Shown here piece by piece: positions 38,371 to 47,536 of a stretch of DNA of 64,000 nucleotides (within the stretch, counting starts at the first letter, position 1; the number at the start of each line of letters is the position of its first letter). Made by a program: the position numbers and the translations under genes. Source of the stretch: Spongisporangium articulatum (GTDB lineage Bacteria > Actinomycetota > Actinomycetes > Actinomycetales > Kineosporiaceae); contig NZ_JBITLV010000001.1 of assembly GCF_044465595.1 (NCBI RefSeq), positions 620,001 to 684,000 of the forward strand, read 5' to 3'. The notes below the pieces were generated by a model that saw nothing but the letters and a program-made list of their open reading frames with translations, did not search any database and was not told the origin of the DNA.

Positions 38371-39078
38371 TCACCAGGTCCCGAGATGGACGACGATCCG
38401 CGTCCGGCCGATGGTGATGCGGCTGCCCTCGGCGAGGATGCCCGAGTGCACGCGTTCGCCGTCCACGAACGTCCCGTTGGTCGAGCCCAGGTCGGTCGCG
38501 GTCACCGTGGCCCCCTTGACGGCGACCTCGACGTGCCGCCGACTGACCCCCGGGTCGTCGACGACGATGTCGGATTCCTGCCCACGCCCCAGGACCGTAC
38601 TGGTCCCGGTGAGCTGATGGGTGCGTCCGTCGATCTCCAGCGTCACGTTCGGCGCGATGCTGCCCGACGGGTCGGGCGCCCGGCCCGAGTCGACCGGCGG
38701 TGCGGAACGGCGGGTGGTGGTGCTGCGGACCCGGAAGACGCCCGTGTCGAGGTCCTCGGCCTGCTCGAAGCCGACGGTCACCGGGCCGACCATCGTGTAA
38801 CGCTGGGCCTGCGCGTGCTCGTCGACGACGGACTTCAGCTCCTGCGCCAGCGCCTCCTCCCACTCACCGAGGCGCTCGTGGTCGGCCGGGCCGAGCTCCA
38901 CGACGAACGTGTTCGGGGCCAGGGTGCGGCCGCGGGCCACGATGTTGGCCCGGTCGTCGATCTCCCGGCGCAGGGCGCTGGCGATCTCGATGGGCTGCAC
39001 CTCGCTGCGGAACGCCTTCGCGAAGGCGCCGCTGACGGCCCTCTCGATGCCCTTCTCGAACCTGTCGAGCATCCCCAT
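38371..39078 (-). CDS. fhaA: FHA-domain protein FhaA (DUF3662-FHA)
   Basis: The 235-residue protein has an N-terminal DUF3662 domain (about 1-115, beginning MGMLDRFEKGIERAVSGAF), a short linker and a C-terminal FHA domain (about 150-232) with VLGRGQESDIVVDDPGVSRR and DLGSTNGTF. The mycobacterial homologue is over 500 residues because of a long disordered linker; this one is compact. FhaA binds phosphorylated MviN/MurJ and regulates wall synthesis in mycobacteria. It is the first gene of the leftward operon, so the operon promoter should lie in 39079-39264. Confidence 0.94.
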   Translation of the reverse strand: MGMLDRFEKGIERAVSGAFAKAFRSEVQPIEIASALRREIDDRANIVARGRTLAPNTFVVELGPADHERLGEWEEALAQELKSVVDEHAQAQRYTMVGPVTVGFEQAEDLDTGVFRVRSTTTRRSAPPVDSGRAPDPSGSIAPNVTLEIDGRTHQLTGTSTVLGRGQESDIVVDDPGVSRRHVEVAVKGATVTATDLGSTNGTFVDGERVHSGILAEGSRITIGRTRIVVHLGTW

Positions 39079-39264
39079 GACCGCCTCCTTCGCTCGCCTC
39101 GACCCGTACCTGCTCTTACCCGGCTCTCACCCGCCCCTCCGGTGGTGCCGGTGGGGCCGTCCGGGTCAGGGTATCGACGTTGCCCCACATCGCCCGGGGG
39201 CGGGAGATCATCCGAACCGGATGTGAGCCGTTCCGCAACCCCGTGCTAGCCTCGTCCAGCGCTC

Positions 39265-39351
39265 GCGCGAGTGGCGGAATAGGCAGACGCGCACGGTTCA
39301 GGTCCGTGTGCCCGAAAGGGCATGGGGGTTCAACTCCCCCCTCGCGCACCA
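39265..39351 (+). tRNA. tRNA-Leu (CAG)
   Basis: This 87-nt class II tRNA has acceptor arms GCGCGAG/CTCGCGC and anticodon loop TTCAGGT (CAG). A long variable arm (TGCCCGAAAGGGCA) is present. CCA is encoded at 39349-39351. TAGCCT at 39247-39252 may be its -10 element. Confidence 0.97.
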
Positions 39352-39355
39352 TCGT

Positions 39356-39397
39356 CGAAGGCCCTTGACCTGGGAAGATCCCGGTCGAGGGCCTTCG
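39356..39397 (+). terminator. Terminator hairpin after tRNA-Leu
   Basis: The arms 39356-39365 and 39388-39397 pair perfectly over 10 bp. The stem extends inward through a T-G pair, GACC/GGTC and GGG/CCC. TCGTTT follows. It starts four bases after the tRNA. Confidence 0.85.
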
Positions 39398-39495
39398 TCG
39401 TTTGGCTTACCCGACCGTGATCGCCGTCCGTGCCGGGTTTCGTGCAGTATTTGTGCGTCACATCCGGCGCAGACGGTGATCTTGATCCGTGGCGG

Positions 39496-39771
39496 TCAGC
39501 CGGGGAGCTGTCGGGGGATCGGGTCGGGGACGACCTGGGCGTCCACGACGTGTTCGGCGCCACTCCCGACCGTCTCCGTGAGGTCGGGCCGCTCACCCAG
39601 GTTGAGCGGCGGGTTCACCGGCACGGCAGGGGTCGACGGGACGTCGGGCAGCCCGGCCAGCGTGGCGTGCACCTGGGCCTGGGCGATCAGGTGGGCCACC
39701 TCGCCGGGCGGCGCCGAGGCGACCCGGGCCAACAGCTCCTCGGCCGTCTGCTTGTGCTGCGCCGAGTTCAC
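39496..39771 (-). CDS. Small helical/Pro-rich protein, unknown function
   Basis: This 91-residue protein is not recognised as a named family. Residues 1-40 (QHKQTAEELLARVA..., then HLIAQAQVHATLAGLP) form a helical segment. That style resembles short uncharacterised proteins common in actinobacterial accessory DNA, which is recollection and not a search result. Residues 41-91 are Pro/Val-rich. The GTG at 39771 overlaps the stop of the secreted protein upstream in a GTGA, which is the main evidence that the gene is real. It lies about 145 bases from tRNA-Leu. Confidence 0.6.
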   Translation of the reverse strand: MNSAQHKQTAEELLARVASAPPGEVAHLIAQAQVHATLAGLPDVPSTPAVPVNPPLNLGERPDLTETVGSGAEHVVDAQVVPDPIPRQLPG

Positions 39772-40469
39772 GCGCACGTCTTCGGGACGACGACCCTCAC
39801 GGCCGGGGAGGCGTCGGCCCACACGGTGGCGCCGTCGGGGCGCCAGGCCCGGTAGACGTGCTTCCCGGGGGCCGCCGTCACGGTCGCCCCGGACAGGCCG
39901 TCGTCGGTGGTGGTGGCGGTCTTCGCGGTGGCCCACCGACCCTTCGTGTACTCCTGGAACCGGACCGGCGAACGCTTCGAGGCCACGTAGTCCCGCGCGG
40001 CGGGCGAGTAGTGCCGGACCCGGGCGCCGAGGGCGACCTGGCAGCCGCTCGGCGCCGTCCGGACCTCCGCGTGGTTGAGCATGGCCTGGCTACGGCGCCG
40101 CACATCGAGGTCGATCGTCGTGCTGGAGCCGTCGGTGTCGTCCACGACGTCGGCCTGCAGGGCGCCCCACCGGGTGATCTTGCGGGTGTCGAGGGTGGCC
40201 TTCAGCGTGACGCTCGCCCCGGACCCGGCGGTCGCGCCGGCCAGGGTGTAGACGGGGTCGTCGGGGTAGTGGATCCAGAGGGTGGCGCTGTGCGAGCCGT
40301 CGGCGCTCGCGCTGGTGACGATCGGGAGGGTGATCGTCTCCTTCGGGGCGTCGACCACGACCTTGATCGTGTTCGACTGCCCGTGGACATCCGCGGCGGC
40401 GGGAGTCGCGGGTAAGAGGGTGAGCGCGGCAAGAGTGGTGACGGTTCCGGCGGTGATCCGGGATGACAT
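39768..40469 (-). CDS. Secreted beta-rich protein, unknown function
   Basis: The 233-residue protein has a Sec signal (hydrophobic TTLAALTLLPATPAAA, cleavage near residue 26). Two beta-strand-rich halves follow, rich in Thr, Ser and Asp and like Ig-type domains (TLWIHYPDDPVYTLAG, VYRAWRPDGATVWADA). Two cysteines (in APSGCQVAL and at the end, PKTCA) could form a disulfide. I do not recognise the family. ATG at 40469 has no strong ribosome site. It is coupled to the small gene downstream. Confidence 0.72.
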   Translation of the reverse strand: MSSRITAGTVTTLAALTLLPATPAAADVHGQSNTIKVVVDAPKETITLPIVTSASADGSHSATLWIHYPDDPVYTLAGATAGSGASVTLKATLDTRKITRWGALQADVVDDTDGSSTTIDLDVRRRSQAMLNHAEVRTAPSGCQVALGARVRHYSPAARDYVASKRSPVRFQEYTKGRWATAKTATTTDDGLSGATVTAAPGKHVYRAWRPDGATVWADASPAVRVVVPKTCA

Positions 40470-40790
40470 GGGGGCCGGCTTTCGGAGGGGTGGGTGCGGT
40501 GAAGCCCCCCAATCGACTGTCCCCGCCGGGTACTTGAGCGTTTCCCGCGACCTACTCCAGGTCGAAGGCCGAATGCAGGGCGGCAGTCAGTTGGGTTCCT
40601 GCGCCGCCAGGAGGAAGCCGACCTGGCGCAGAGACCGATGACAAGAGGTCGGCCGCCCCGTCAGGTGGTGACAGCGGTGTGTGCGCGGGCTGTCAGCGGC
40701 GGCGTCCATCGTGATACCTGCGCCGCACCGTCGAGGCGCCCTAGAACCCGTATCCCCGCAGCACAGCGCAGCATCCAAGGAGCAACCCCC
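40470..40790. other. Divergent intergenic region, 321 bases
   Basis: No gene is supported here. It must hold promoters for the secreted-protein pair (leftward) and the ABC exporter (rightward). The only structure seen is a 7-bp inverted repeat TGACAGC/GCTGTCA (40669-40675 and 40689-40695, 13-nt spacer). AAGGAG at about 40778-40783 is the ribosome site of the ABC gene. Confidence 0.5.
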
Positions 40791-41750
40791 ATGTCCTACG
40801 CCTTCGAGGCGCGCGGCCTGGTCAAGCGGTTCGGTGACACCACCGCGCTGGCCGGGGTCGACCTCGCCGCCACCACCGGCACCGTCCTCGGTGTGCTCGG
40901 CCCGAACGGGGCCGGCAAGACCACCGCGGTGCGCATCCTCGCCACCCTGCTCCGGCCGGACGCCGGCACGGCCACCGTGGCCGGGCTGGACGTCGTCAAG
41001 CACGCCGCCGCGGTCCGCCGCACCATCGGCCTGACCGGCCAGTACGCCAGCGTCGACGAGGACCTGACCGGCACCGAGAATCTCGTCCTGATCGGCCGGC
41101 TGCTCGACCTCAACCGCCGCGACGCCCGCGCCCGGGCCAAGCACCTGCTGGCCCAGTTCGACCTCACCGAGGCCGCCGACAAGCAGGCCAAGCACTACTC
41201 TGGCGGCATGCGCCGCCGGCTCGACCTGGCCGCCAGCCTGGTCGGCAACCCCGCGGTGATCTACCTCGACGAGCCGACCACCGGACTCGACCCGGCCAAG
41301 CGGGACGGCGTGTGGCAGCTGGTCCGCAACCTCGTGGACGACGGCACGACCGTGCTGCTCACCACCCAGTACCTCGAGGAGGCCGACGCGCTCGCGGACG
41401 AGATCTCCGTGATCAACCACGGCAAGGTCATCGCCCACGGCACCCCGGCGGAGCTGAAGCACATCGTCGGCGGGCAGACCCTCGAGGTGCGCCCGAGCGA
41501 CCCGGCCCGGTTGGACGACGTCCGCACGATCCTCGCGCGGATCTCCGGCAAGGCCGTCGACTCCCCCGCCCGCGGCGTCCTGAGCACCCCGGTGACCTCG
41601 GACGACGTCCTCAACCCCACGATCGCCGCCCTGGCCGCCGCCGGGGTCACGGTCTCCGAACTGTCCCTGCACCTGCCGAGCCTCGACGAGGTCTTCTTCA
41701 CCCTCACCGGTGAGCGCGGCACCGACACCGACGAGGAGGTGGCGGCATGA
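40791..41750 (+). CDS. DrrA-type ABC transporter ATP-binding protein
   Basis: The 319-residue protein has Walker A GPNGAGKTT, signature YSGGMRRRLDLA, Walker B VIYLDEPTTGLDP and the DrrA-family C-terminal domain (about 220-319) ending LPSLDEVFFTLTG. Relatives power export of daunorubicin and other lipophilic compounds. The ATG at 40791 follows AAGGAG. The stop overlaps the permease gene (ATGA), so the pair forms one exporter with a two-gene operon. Confidence 0.92.
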   Translation: MSYAFEARGLVKRFGDTTALAGVDLAATTGTVLGVLGPNGAGKTTAVRILATLLRPDAGTATVAGLDVVKHAAAVRRTIGLTGQYASVDEDLTGTENLVLIGRLLDLNRRDARARAKHLLAQFDLTEAADKQAKHYSGGMRRRLDLAASLVGNPAVIYLDEPTTGLDPAKRDGVWQLVRNLVDDGTTVLLTTQYLEEADALADEISVINHGKVIAHGTPAELKHIVGGQTLEVRPSDPARLDDVRTILARISGKAVDSPARGVLSTPVTSDDVLNPTIAALAAAGVTVSELSLHLPSLDEVFFTLTGERGTDTDEEVAA

Positions 41751-42616
41751 GCACCACGACGAGCAGCCCGACCGGCAGCCCGACGCCCGGCCGTACCCAG
41801 GCCGTGACGCTGACCGCCGACGGCGTCCCCGCGGCCCCGACCGGGCAGGACCAGCACCCGTTCGCGCTGGCCCGGCACAGCCTGATCCTGGCCGGTCGCG
41901 CGGTCACCAAGATCCGGCGCACTCCCGAGCAGCTGATCGACGTGACGCTGCAGCCGATCCTGTTCACGGTCGTCTTCGTGTACCTGTTCGGCGGCGCGAT
42001 CAGCGGTTCGACGCACGACTACCTGCAGTACGTGCTGCCCGGCCTGCTGACCCAGACCCTGCTGTTCTCGTCCGTCGCCATCGGCGTCAACCTGAACACC
42101 GACGTGGAGAAGGGCGTCTTCGACCGGTTCCGCAGCCTGCCGATCCCGCGGTCGGCGCCGCTGGTCGGAGCGGTGCTCGGCGACGTCGTCCGGTTCGTCA
42201 CCTCGATCGTGGTGATGATCGGGTTCGGCTACATCATCGGCTTCCGGATCGAGACCGACCCGTTCCAGGCGCTCGCCGCCTGCCTCCTGGCCCTCGGCTT
42301 CGCGCTGGCGATGAGTTGGCTGTCGGTCACCCTCGGGCTGGTCCTGCGCAACTCCGGGTCGGTGCAGGGCATCGGTTTCATGGCCCTGTTCCCGCTGACC
42401 TTCGGCAGCTCGATGTTCGTCTCGGCCGACACCCTGCCCGGCTGGTTGCAGGCCTGGGTGAAGATCAACCCGGTCACGCACCTGACCGACGCGATCCGCG
42501 GGCTGTTGATTGGCGGCCTCGACACCTCCGACCTGGTCTCCTCGATCGCGTGGGGCATCGGGCTCGTGGTGGTGTTCGCGCCGCTGGCCGTGCGGGCCTA
42601 CCGTCGCCGGACCTGA
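41747..42616 (+). CDS. DrrB-type ABC-2 transporter permease
   Basis: The 289-residue protein has six membrane helices in the ABC-2 arrangement. It begins with a Thr/Pro-rich cytoplasmic tail and TKIRRTPEQLIDVTLQPILF, typical of DrrB permeases. The central ENGVFDRFRSLPI-like element (EKGVFDRFRSLPIPRSAP) is the coupling region. It ends 17 bases from the convergent AfsR-like gene. The substrate is not deducible. Confidence 0.92.
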   Translation: MSTTTSSPTGSPTPGRTQAVTLTADGVPAAPTGQDQHPFALARHSLILAGRAVTKIRRTPEQLIDVTLQPILFTVVFVYLFGGAISGSTHDYLQYVLPGLLTQTLLFSSVAIGVNLNTDVEKGVFDRFRSLPIPRSAPLVGAVLGDVVRFVTSIVVMIGFGYIIGFRIETDPFQALAACLLALGFALAMSWLSVTLGLVLRNSGSVQGIGFMALFPLTFGSSMFVSADTLPGWLQAWVKINPVTHLTDAIRGLLIGGLDTSDLVSSIAWGIGLVVVFAPLAVRAYRRRT

Positions 42617-42633
42617 GAACCCTTCCGCCGGGC

Positions 42634-45600
42634 CTACTGTGGCGCGACGGAACCGAACAGCTCCAACGCCTGGGCCCGGGTGAGCGCCTCGCCGCTCGCC
42701 CGGGCCTGCGCGTAGGCGGTCTCGCCGAGGCTCTCCTTCAGCGCCGCGACGAGGGTCAGGGTGTCGGGTTCGCCGAGGTCCTGCGCCCCGCGGATGCTCG
42801 TGGCGGCCCCCAGCATCCGGGCCGCCAGCACGTCGTCGCCCATGTCCCGGGCCACCCAGGCCAGCACGTCGCCGACCATCCCGGCGACCGGCATGTCGTG
42901 TCCCTCCTCGACGGCCTCCAGCACCGCGGGGACCCGCCGTCGCGCGGACTTCTGGTCACCCTCCAGGAGGTCCAACCGGATCAGGGCGGCGTCGAGCATG
43001 GCGCCGATCTGTGGAGGTGACATCTTCGTCTGGGCCAGGACGACGCGAGCCCGTTCCAGGTGAGCGCGGGCTCCGACGAGGTCGCCCTCGAGCCGGGCGA
43101 TGTTCCCGTACGCCATCAGGGCCCCGGCCTCCGCGTGCTGCGAGCCGCCCTCGCCGGCCAGTTCCATCGCCCGGTCGGCCAGCGCGCGGGCCCCCGCGAG
43201 ATCGCCACCGCGGGCCCGCAGGGCCGAGGCCCGGGTCAGCGTGAAGGCCTCGTCGTCGCGGGCGCGCAGCTCGCGCATCAGGGCCCGGGCCTCCTCCAGC
43301 GAGGCCAGGGCCGCCGCGTCCTGCCCGTCCAGCTGCTGCAGGTTGGCCAGGGTGCCGAGGGCGGTGGCCAGACCCCACCGGTCGCCGATGGACCGGAACC
43401 CCTCGAGCGCCTGGGGGAGCACCACGCGCAGCCCGTCGATGTCGCCGAAGTTCTCCGCGTTGATGGCCGAGAACTGGTGCAGCATGGCCCGGGCCCACGG
43501 GTCGGGATGCTCAAGGTTCTCGCGGATCGCCTTGCGGGTGCCCTCGTCGTCGTCGGTGAGCACGGCCAGCGCCGGTTTGACGAGGGTGAGCAGCGGGTGG
43601 CTGCGGGCCGTGTCGACGCGCTCGGCCAGGGCTCCGATCTGCGCGATCACCGAGGCGTCCGGCAACTCGCCGGCCACCGCCCCGGCCGACAGGTGGTAGA
43701 TCATCCGGGCCACGAGGTACTGCTCGAACGGCTCCTCGCCGGGCAGCGCCACCGCCGGGCCCAGCCACAGGGCGGCCTCCTCGTGCTGGCCGAGAAGCGT
43801 CCAGTACCAGCCCATCCCGGCGCCGAGGCGGACGGCGGAGGGGCCGTCGCCCGCGTCGGTGGCGTAGCGCAGCGCGGCCAGGATGTTGTCGCGCTCGAGG
43901 TCGAGGCGGGCCATGGCGGACAGCTGCTCACCGGTGCGCAGTTGCGGCTCGGCCTCCTCCACGAGGTCGATGAAGTAGCGCACGAACGCCGCGCGGGTCG
44001 AGGCGATCTCGCCGCGCTCGGCCAGCCGCTCGGTGCCGAACTCGCGGATCGTCTCGAGCATCCGGTACCGGGGGCCGGCCAGGCTTCCGGCCCCGGGCTC
44101 GACGACGACCAGCAGTGACTTGTCGGCCAGGGTGTCGAGCAGCTCGGGGGTGCTCGGGCCGTCGGGGTCCACCGGCTGGGCCTCGGCCGCCTCCACCGAC
44201 ACGCCGCCCGGGTAGATCGAGAGCCGTTCGGCGAGAAGCCTTTCGGGTTCGGTCAACAGGTCCCAGCTCCAGGCCACCACGGCGCGGAGGGTCTGGTGTC
44301 GGGGCAGCGCGGTGCGGCTCCCCCCGGTCAGCAGCCGGAACCGGTCGGACAGCCGCTGTTCGATGGTCTCGACCGGCAGCGTCCGCAGCCGGGCGGCGGC
44401 CAGCTCGATGGCCAGGGGCAGCCCGTCGAGGCGGCGGCAGATCTCGGCGACGACGGGCGTGTTCGACGCATCGAGGGTGAAGCCCGGTCGCACCAGTGCG
44501 GCCCGGTCCACGAAGAGCTCGAGGGCCGCCGGCAGCTGCTCGTCCGGGACCACCTGCGACGGTAACGGGTTCACGGGCCACAACGACTCACCGCCGATGC
44601 CCAGCGGCTCACGGCTGGTCGCGATCACCGACAGTTCGGGACAACTGCCGAGGAGGGTCTCGGCCAGGGCCGCCGCCGCGTCGATGACGTGCTCGCAGTT
44701 GTCGAAGAGCAGGACGACGTCGGCTCCGTCGATGGCCTCGACCAGCCGTTCGGTGGGGTCGCGGTAGGTCGGCTGCTTGGTGCCGCGGTCGACCACCGCG
44801 TCGCGCATCCCGATCGCGGTCAGGGTGGCCGCGGGCAGGTCGGCCGGGTCGGTCACGGGCGCGAACTGCACCTGCCAGACCCCCTCGGTGCCGCGCTCGG
44901 TCAAGCCGGCCGCGGCCTCCACCGACAGCCGGGTCTTACCCGAGCCGCCAGGCCCGATGAGGGTGACCAGCCGCGCGCGGCGCAGCAGCTCCCGAACCTG
45001 GCGGACGTCGTCCTCGCGCCCCACGAAACTGGTCAGGGCCGGACGAAGATTGGTGCGTCGCAACGGTTTCGGCACCGGCGGCGCCGAGACCACGGCCCCT
45101 GGCAACGGTTCGCCGCGCAGCAGCGCGAGATGCAAGGCCTGCAGTTCCGGCGCCGGGTCGACGCCGAGCTCGTCGGCCAGCCGGGTGCGCAACCGGTCAT
45201 AGACGGCCAGCGCCTCGGCCTGGCGGCCGGTCGCCGCGAGCACGCGGATCAGCTGCCCGTGCGGGCGTTCCCGCAGCGGGTGGGCGGCTACGACCTCTTC
45301 GAGCTCGAGGACGACGTCCGCGGCCTGCAGGTCGAGCCCGCCGGTCAGCGCGGCCTCGACGGCGTCCTCGACGGCCCCGAGCCGCAGCTCCTCCAGCCGG
45401 GCGGCCCAGGCCGTGGCGAACGGCAGGTCCGGGACGTCGACCAGCGCCGGCCCGCGCCACAGGGCCAGCGCCGCGCGCACCCCCGCGCCATCGATGCCGC
45501 CGGGCGCCCGCCGGGCCGCGCCCAGCTGCGCCTCGAACCGGGCCGCGTCGACGTCGTCCCCCGTGACCGCCAGCCGGTACCCGGCCGGGCCCGACTCGAC

Positions 45601-45834
45601 CAGCGCCGCGCTGGGCAGCGCCCGCCGCAGCCGGGAGACCAGCGACTGCAGTGCGTTGACCTCGTCGGTCGGCGGTTCCTCGGGCCACAGCGCGTCGACC
45701 AGCGCCGAGACGGGTACCCAGCCCCCTGGGTCGGCGGCCAGCCGCACGAGCAGCGCGCGCAGCCGGGCCCCGCCGAGTACGACCGGCCGCCCGGCGTTCT
45801 CGACGGCCAGCGGCCCCAGGATCGCTACCTGCAC
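42634..45834 (-). CDS. AfsR/SARP-type STAND transcriptional regulator
   Basis: The 1066-residue protein begins with an OmpR-like winged helix (about 1-90, QVAILGPLAVENAGRPV) and a bacterial transcriptional activation domain (BTAD, about 95-245). An NB-ARC-type ATPase follows, with Walker A GPGGSGKT at 294-301 and the Walker B-like VVLLFDNCEHV. The C-terminal half is TPR-like helical repeats. Such STAND proteins act as ATP-driven switches that activate secondary-metabolite or stress genes. It starts with GTG at 45834. No biosynthetic cluster is adjacent; the two exporters on either side are candidate targets. Confidence 0.92.
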   Translation of the reverse strand: MQVAILGPLAVENAGRPVVLGGARLRALLVRLAADPGGWVPVSALVDALWPEEPPTDEVNALQSLVSRLRRALPSAALVESGPAGYRLAVTGDDVDAARFEAQLGAARRAPGGIDGAGVRAALALWRGPALVDVPDLPFATAWAARLEELRLGAVEDAVEAALTGGLDLQAADVVLELEEVVAAHPLRERPHGQLIRVLAATGRQAEALAVYDRLRTRLADELGVDPAPELQALHLALLRGEPLPGAVVSAPPVPKPLRRTNLRPALTSFVGREDDVRQVRELLRRARLVTLIGPGGSGKTRLSVEAAAGLTERGTEGVWQVQFAPVTDPADLPAATLTAIGMRDAVVDRGTKQPTYRDPTERLVEAIDGADVVLLFDNCEHVIDAAAALAETLLGSCPELSVIATSREPLGIGGESLWPVNPLPSQVVPDEQLPAALELFVDRAALVRPGFTLDASNTPVVAEICRRLDGLPLAIELAAARLRTLPVETIEQRLSDRFRLLTGGSRTALPRHQTLRAVVAWSWDLLTEPERLLAERLSIYPGGVSVEAAEAQPVDPDGPSTPELLDTLADKSLLVVVEPGAGSLAGPRYRMLETIREFGTERLAERGEIASTRAAFVRYFIDLVEEAEPQLRTGEQLSAMARLDLERDNILAALRYATDAGDGPSAVRLGAGMGWYWTLLGQHEEAALWLGPAVALPGEEPFEQYLVARMIYHLSAGAVAGELPDASVIAQIGALAERVDTARSHPLLTLVKPALAVLTDDDEGTRKAIRENLEHPDPWARAMLHQFSAINAENFGDIDGLRVVLPQALEGFRSIGDRWGLATALGTLANLQQLDGQDAAALASLEEARALMRELRARDDEAFTLTRASALRARGGDLAGARALADRAMELAGEGGSQHAEAGALMAYGNIARLEGDLVGARAHLERARVVLAQTKMSPPQIGAMLDAALIRLDLLEGDQKSARRRVPAVLEAVEEGHDMPVAGMVGDVLAWVARDMGDDVLAARMLGAATSIRGAQDLGEPDTLTLVAALKESLGETAYAQARASGEALTRAQALELFGSVAPQ

Positions 45835-45867
45835 TCGCTTAGCTTGTCAGGTCGCCCGGCCCTGGCG

Positions 45868-45935
45868 GCGTGCCCAGCCAAAGCACAGGAATTCTGCGCC
45901 GAACCCGCCAATTTCTGTGCTTCGGCTGGGCACGC
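45868..45935. terminator. 26-bp inverted repeat between ABC permease and AfsR-like genes
   Basis: The arms 45868-45893 and 45910-45935 match at 24 of 26 positions around a 16-nt loop. They start six bases downstream of the ABC permease stop (minus strand) and lie 34 bases upstream of the AfsR-like start. The position suits a terminator that isolates the two leftward genes. There is no T-run. Confidence 0.7.
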
Positions 45936-45940
45936 TGAGG

Positions 45941-47536
45941 TCAGGGGGACAGGTCGCGGCGGCGCCACCCGGTCAGGCCGGCGACGGCCAGCCCGATCGC
46001 GAGAGCCACCAGCCACAGCTCGGGCGCCCAGCGCATCGGGCCGCCGGGAATCGTCGGCACGTGCGTGAAGGGGGACAGGTCGAGCAGCGACTGGTCGAGC
46101 TCGAGCAGCGGCCCCAGCCAGGAGATCCCGAGCACCAGCCCCAACACGCCCCAGGCCACCGGCGTCAGCCTCGGCAGCAGTCCGAACAGCAGCAGTGCGA
46201 CACCGCCGACCACCCACACGGCGGGCAGCTGCAGGATCGCCCCGGCCGTCGGGTCGACCACCGTGTGCACGTCGGCCCCCGACGGGTCGGCCAACCACTG
46301 GCCGACGCCCACCCCGAGACCGAACAGCACGAGCAGGGCGGTGGAGATCAGGAGGGCCAGGGACAGTTGGGCGCCCGCCCAGCGCAGCCGCCCGGTGCCG
46401 GTGGTGAGCACCGGTTCGGCGGTGCCCCCGGTCTCCTCGGCCCGCACGTGCAGCACCGCCTGCACCGCGTAGATCGCCGCGAGCAGGCCGCCCATCCGGA
46501 TCAGCACGCCGATGAAGGCGTCGATGATGCCCTGCGCGCCACCGAGTCTCGTCAACACGTCGGTCAGGTTGGCGTTGCCGGAGACCATGTCGTCGAGGCC
46601 CGGGACGATCGTCCCGAACAGCAGGCCGGTGGCCGCGTACGCGACCAGCCAGATGACGGCCGTCACGCGCTGCAGCCGCCACCACAGCTCCAGCGGCGAG
46701 TCGAGGGTTCCCGCGGCCGGACCGTCGCGGTCGCTCAGCAGCGCCTCGCCGAAGTCCCGGCGCCGGCCCAGGGCGAAGGCCCCGGCGCTCAGCAGCACCG
46801 CGCCGGCCAGGGGGAGCAGCAGCACCCACCAGCGTTCACCGGCGAAGGGCCGCACCCGCTGCGCCCAGCCGATCGGCGAGAGCCAGGACAGCGCGACCGG
46901 CCCGCTGGAGTCACCGACCGCGCGCAGCACGAACGCCACGGTCAGCACCGAGAAGGCGATCGCGTCGGCCGTGCGCCCGACGCGGGCGACCTGCGCGGTC
47001 ACCGCGGCCACCCCCGCGAAGAGCAACCCGGTCAGCCCCGTCGCGAGCCCCAGGGCGAAGGCGCCGGACCACGCCAGCCCGAGCCCGCCGCAGGCGAGGG
47101 CGACCAGCCCGACGATCAGCCCGTCGACGACGACGGTGAGGGTCAGCGCGGCGGCGAGGGCGGCGTCCCGGCCCACGACCGAGGCGCGCAGCACCTCCAG
47201 TCGCCCGGACTCCTCCTCCGCCCGGGTGTGCCGGACGACGAGCAGCACGTTCAGCACGGCGGCCAGCACGGCCAGGAACGCGCCCACCTTCCAGGCGGCC
47301 AGCCCACCGATGGAGAGCAGGTTGAACGGCGGTCCGGACACGGCGATCAGCGACGGCGAGCCGGTCACCTCGGCGGCCACGGCGCGCAAGTCGTCCGTCG
47401 TGGGGTAGAGCCCCTGGTAGCTGTTCACCGTGGCGGCCATCGTGCCGACGATCGCGACCAGCCAGACCGCCAGCATGACCCGGTCCCGGCGCGCGGCCAG
47501 CCGCAGCAGGTGCCCGACGCCCGTGAGGTCGTCCAT
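45941..47536 (-). CDS. Large ABC transporter permease (tetronasin-type)
   Basis: The 531-residue protein has about 12 membrane helices in two homologous halves, each with the RAEEESGRLEVL / RAEETGGTAEPVL motif. This matches the large fused ABC-2 permeases of the polyketide/tetronasin resistance type found in actinobacteria. It may therefore work with two copies of one ATPase. ATG at 47536 overlaps the ATPase stop; a GTG one codon upstream is equally possible. The substrate is unknown; the divergent repressor suggests induction by it or by envelope stress. Confidence 0.88.
   Translation of the reverse strand: MDDLTGVGHLLRLAARRDRVMLAVWLVAIVGTMAATVNSYQGLYPTTDDLRAVAAEVTGSPSLIAVSGPPFNLLSIGGLAAWKVGAFLAVLAAVLNVLLVVRHTRAEEESGRLEVLRASVVGRDAALAAALTLTVVVDGLIVGLVALACGGLGLAWSGAFALGLATGLTGLLFAGVAAVTAQVARVGRTADAIAFSVLTVAFVLRAVGDSSGPVALSWLSPIGWAQRVRPFAGERWWVLLLPLAGAVLLSAGAFALGRRRDFGEALLSDRDGPAAGTLDSPLELWWRLQRVTAVIWLVAYAATGLLFGTIVPGLDDMVSGNANLTDVLTRLGGAQGIIDAFIGVLIRMGGLLAAIYAVQAVLHVRAEETGGTAEPVLTTGTGRLRWAGAQLSLALLISTALLVLFGLGVGVGQWLADPSGADVHTVVDPTAGAILQLPAVWVVGGVALLLFGLLPRLTPVAWGVLGLVLGISWLGPLLELDQSLLDLSPFTHVPTIPGGPMRWAPELWLVALAIGLAVAGLTGWRRRDLSP

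Noticed and set aside
40669..40695. TGACAGC/GCTGTCA dyad as a TetR-type operator
   Set aside because: No TetR-family gene is adjacent and the dyad is short.
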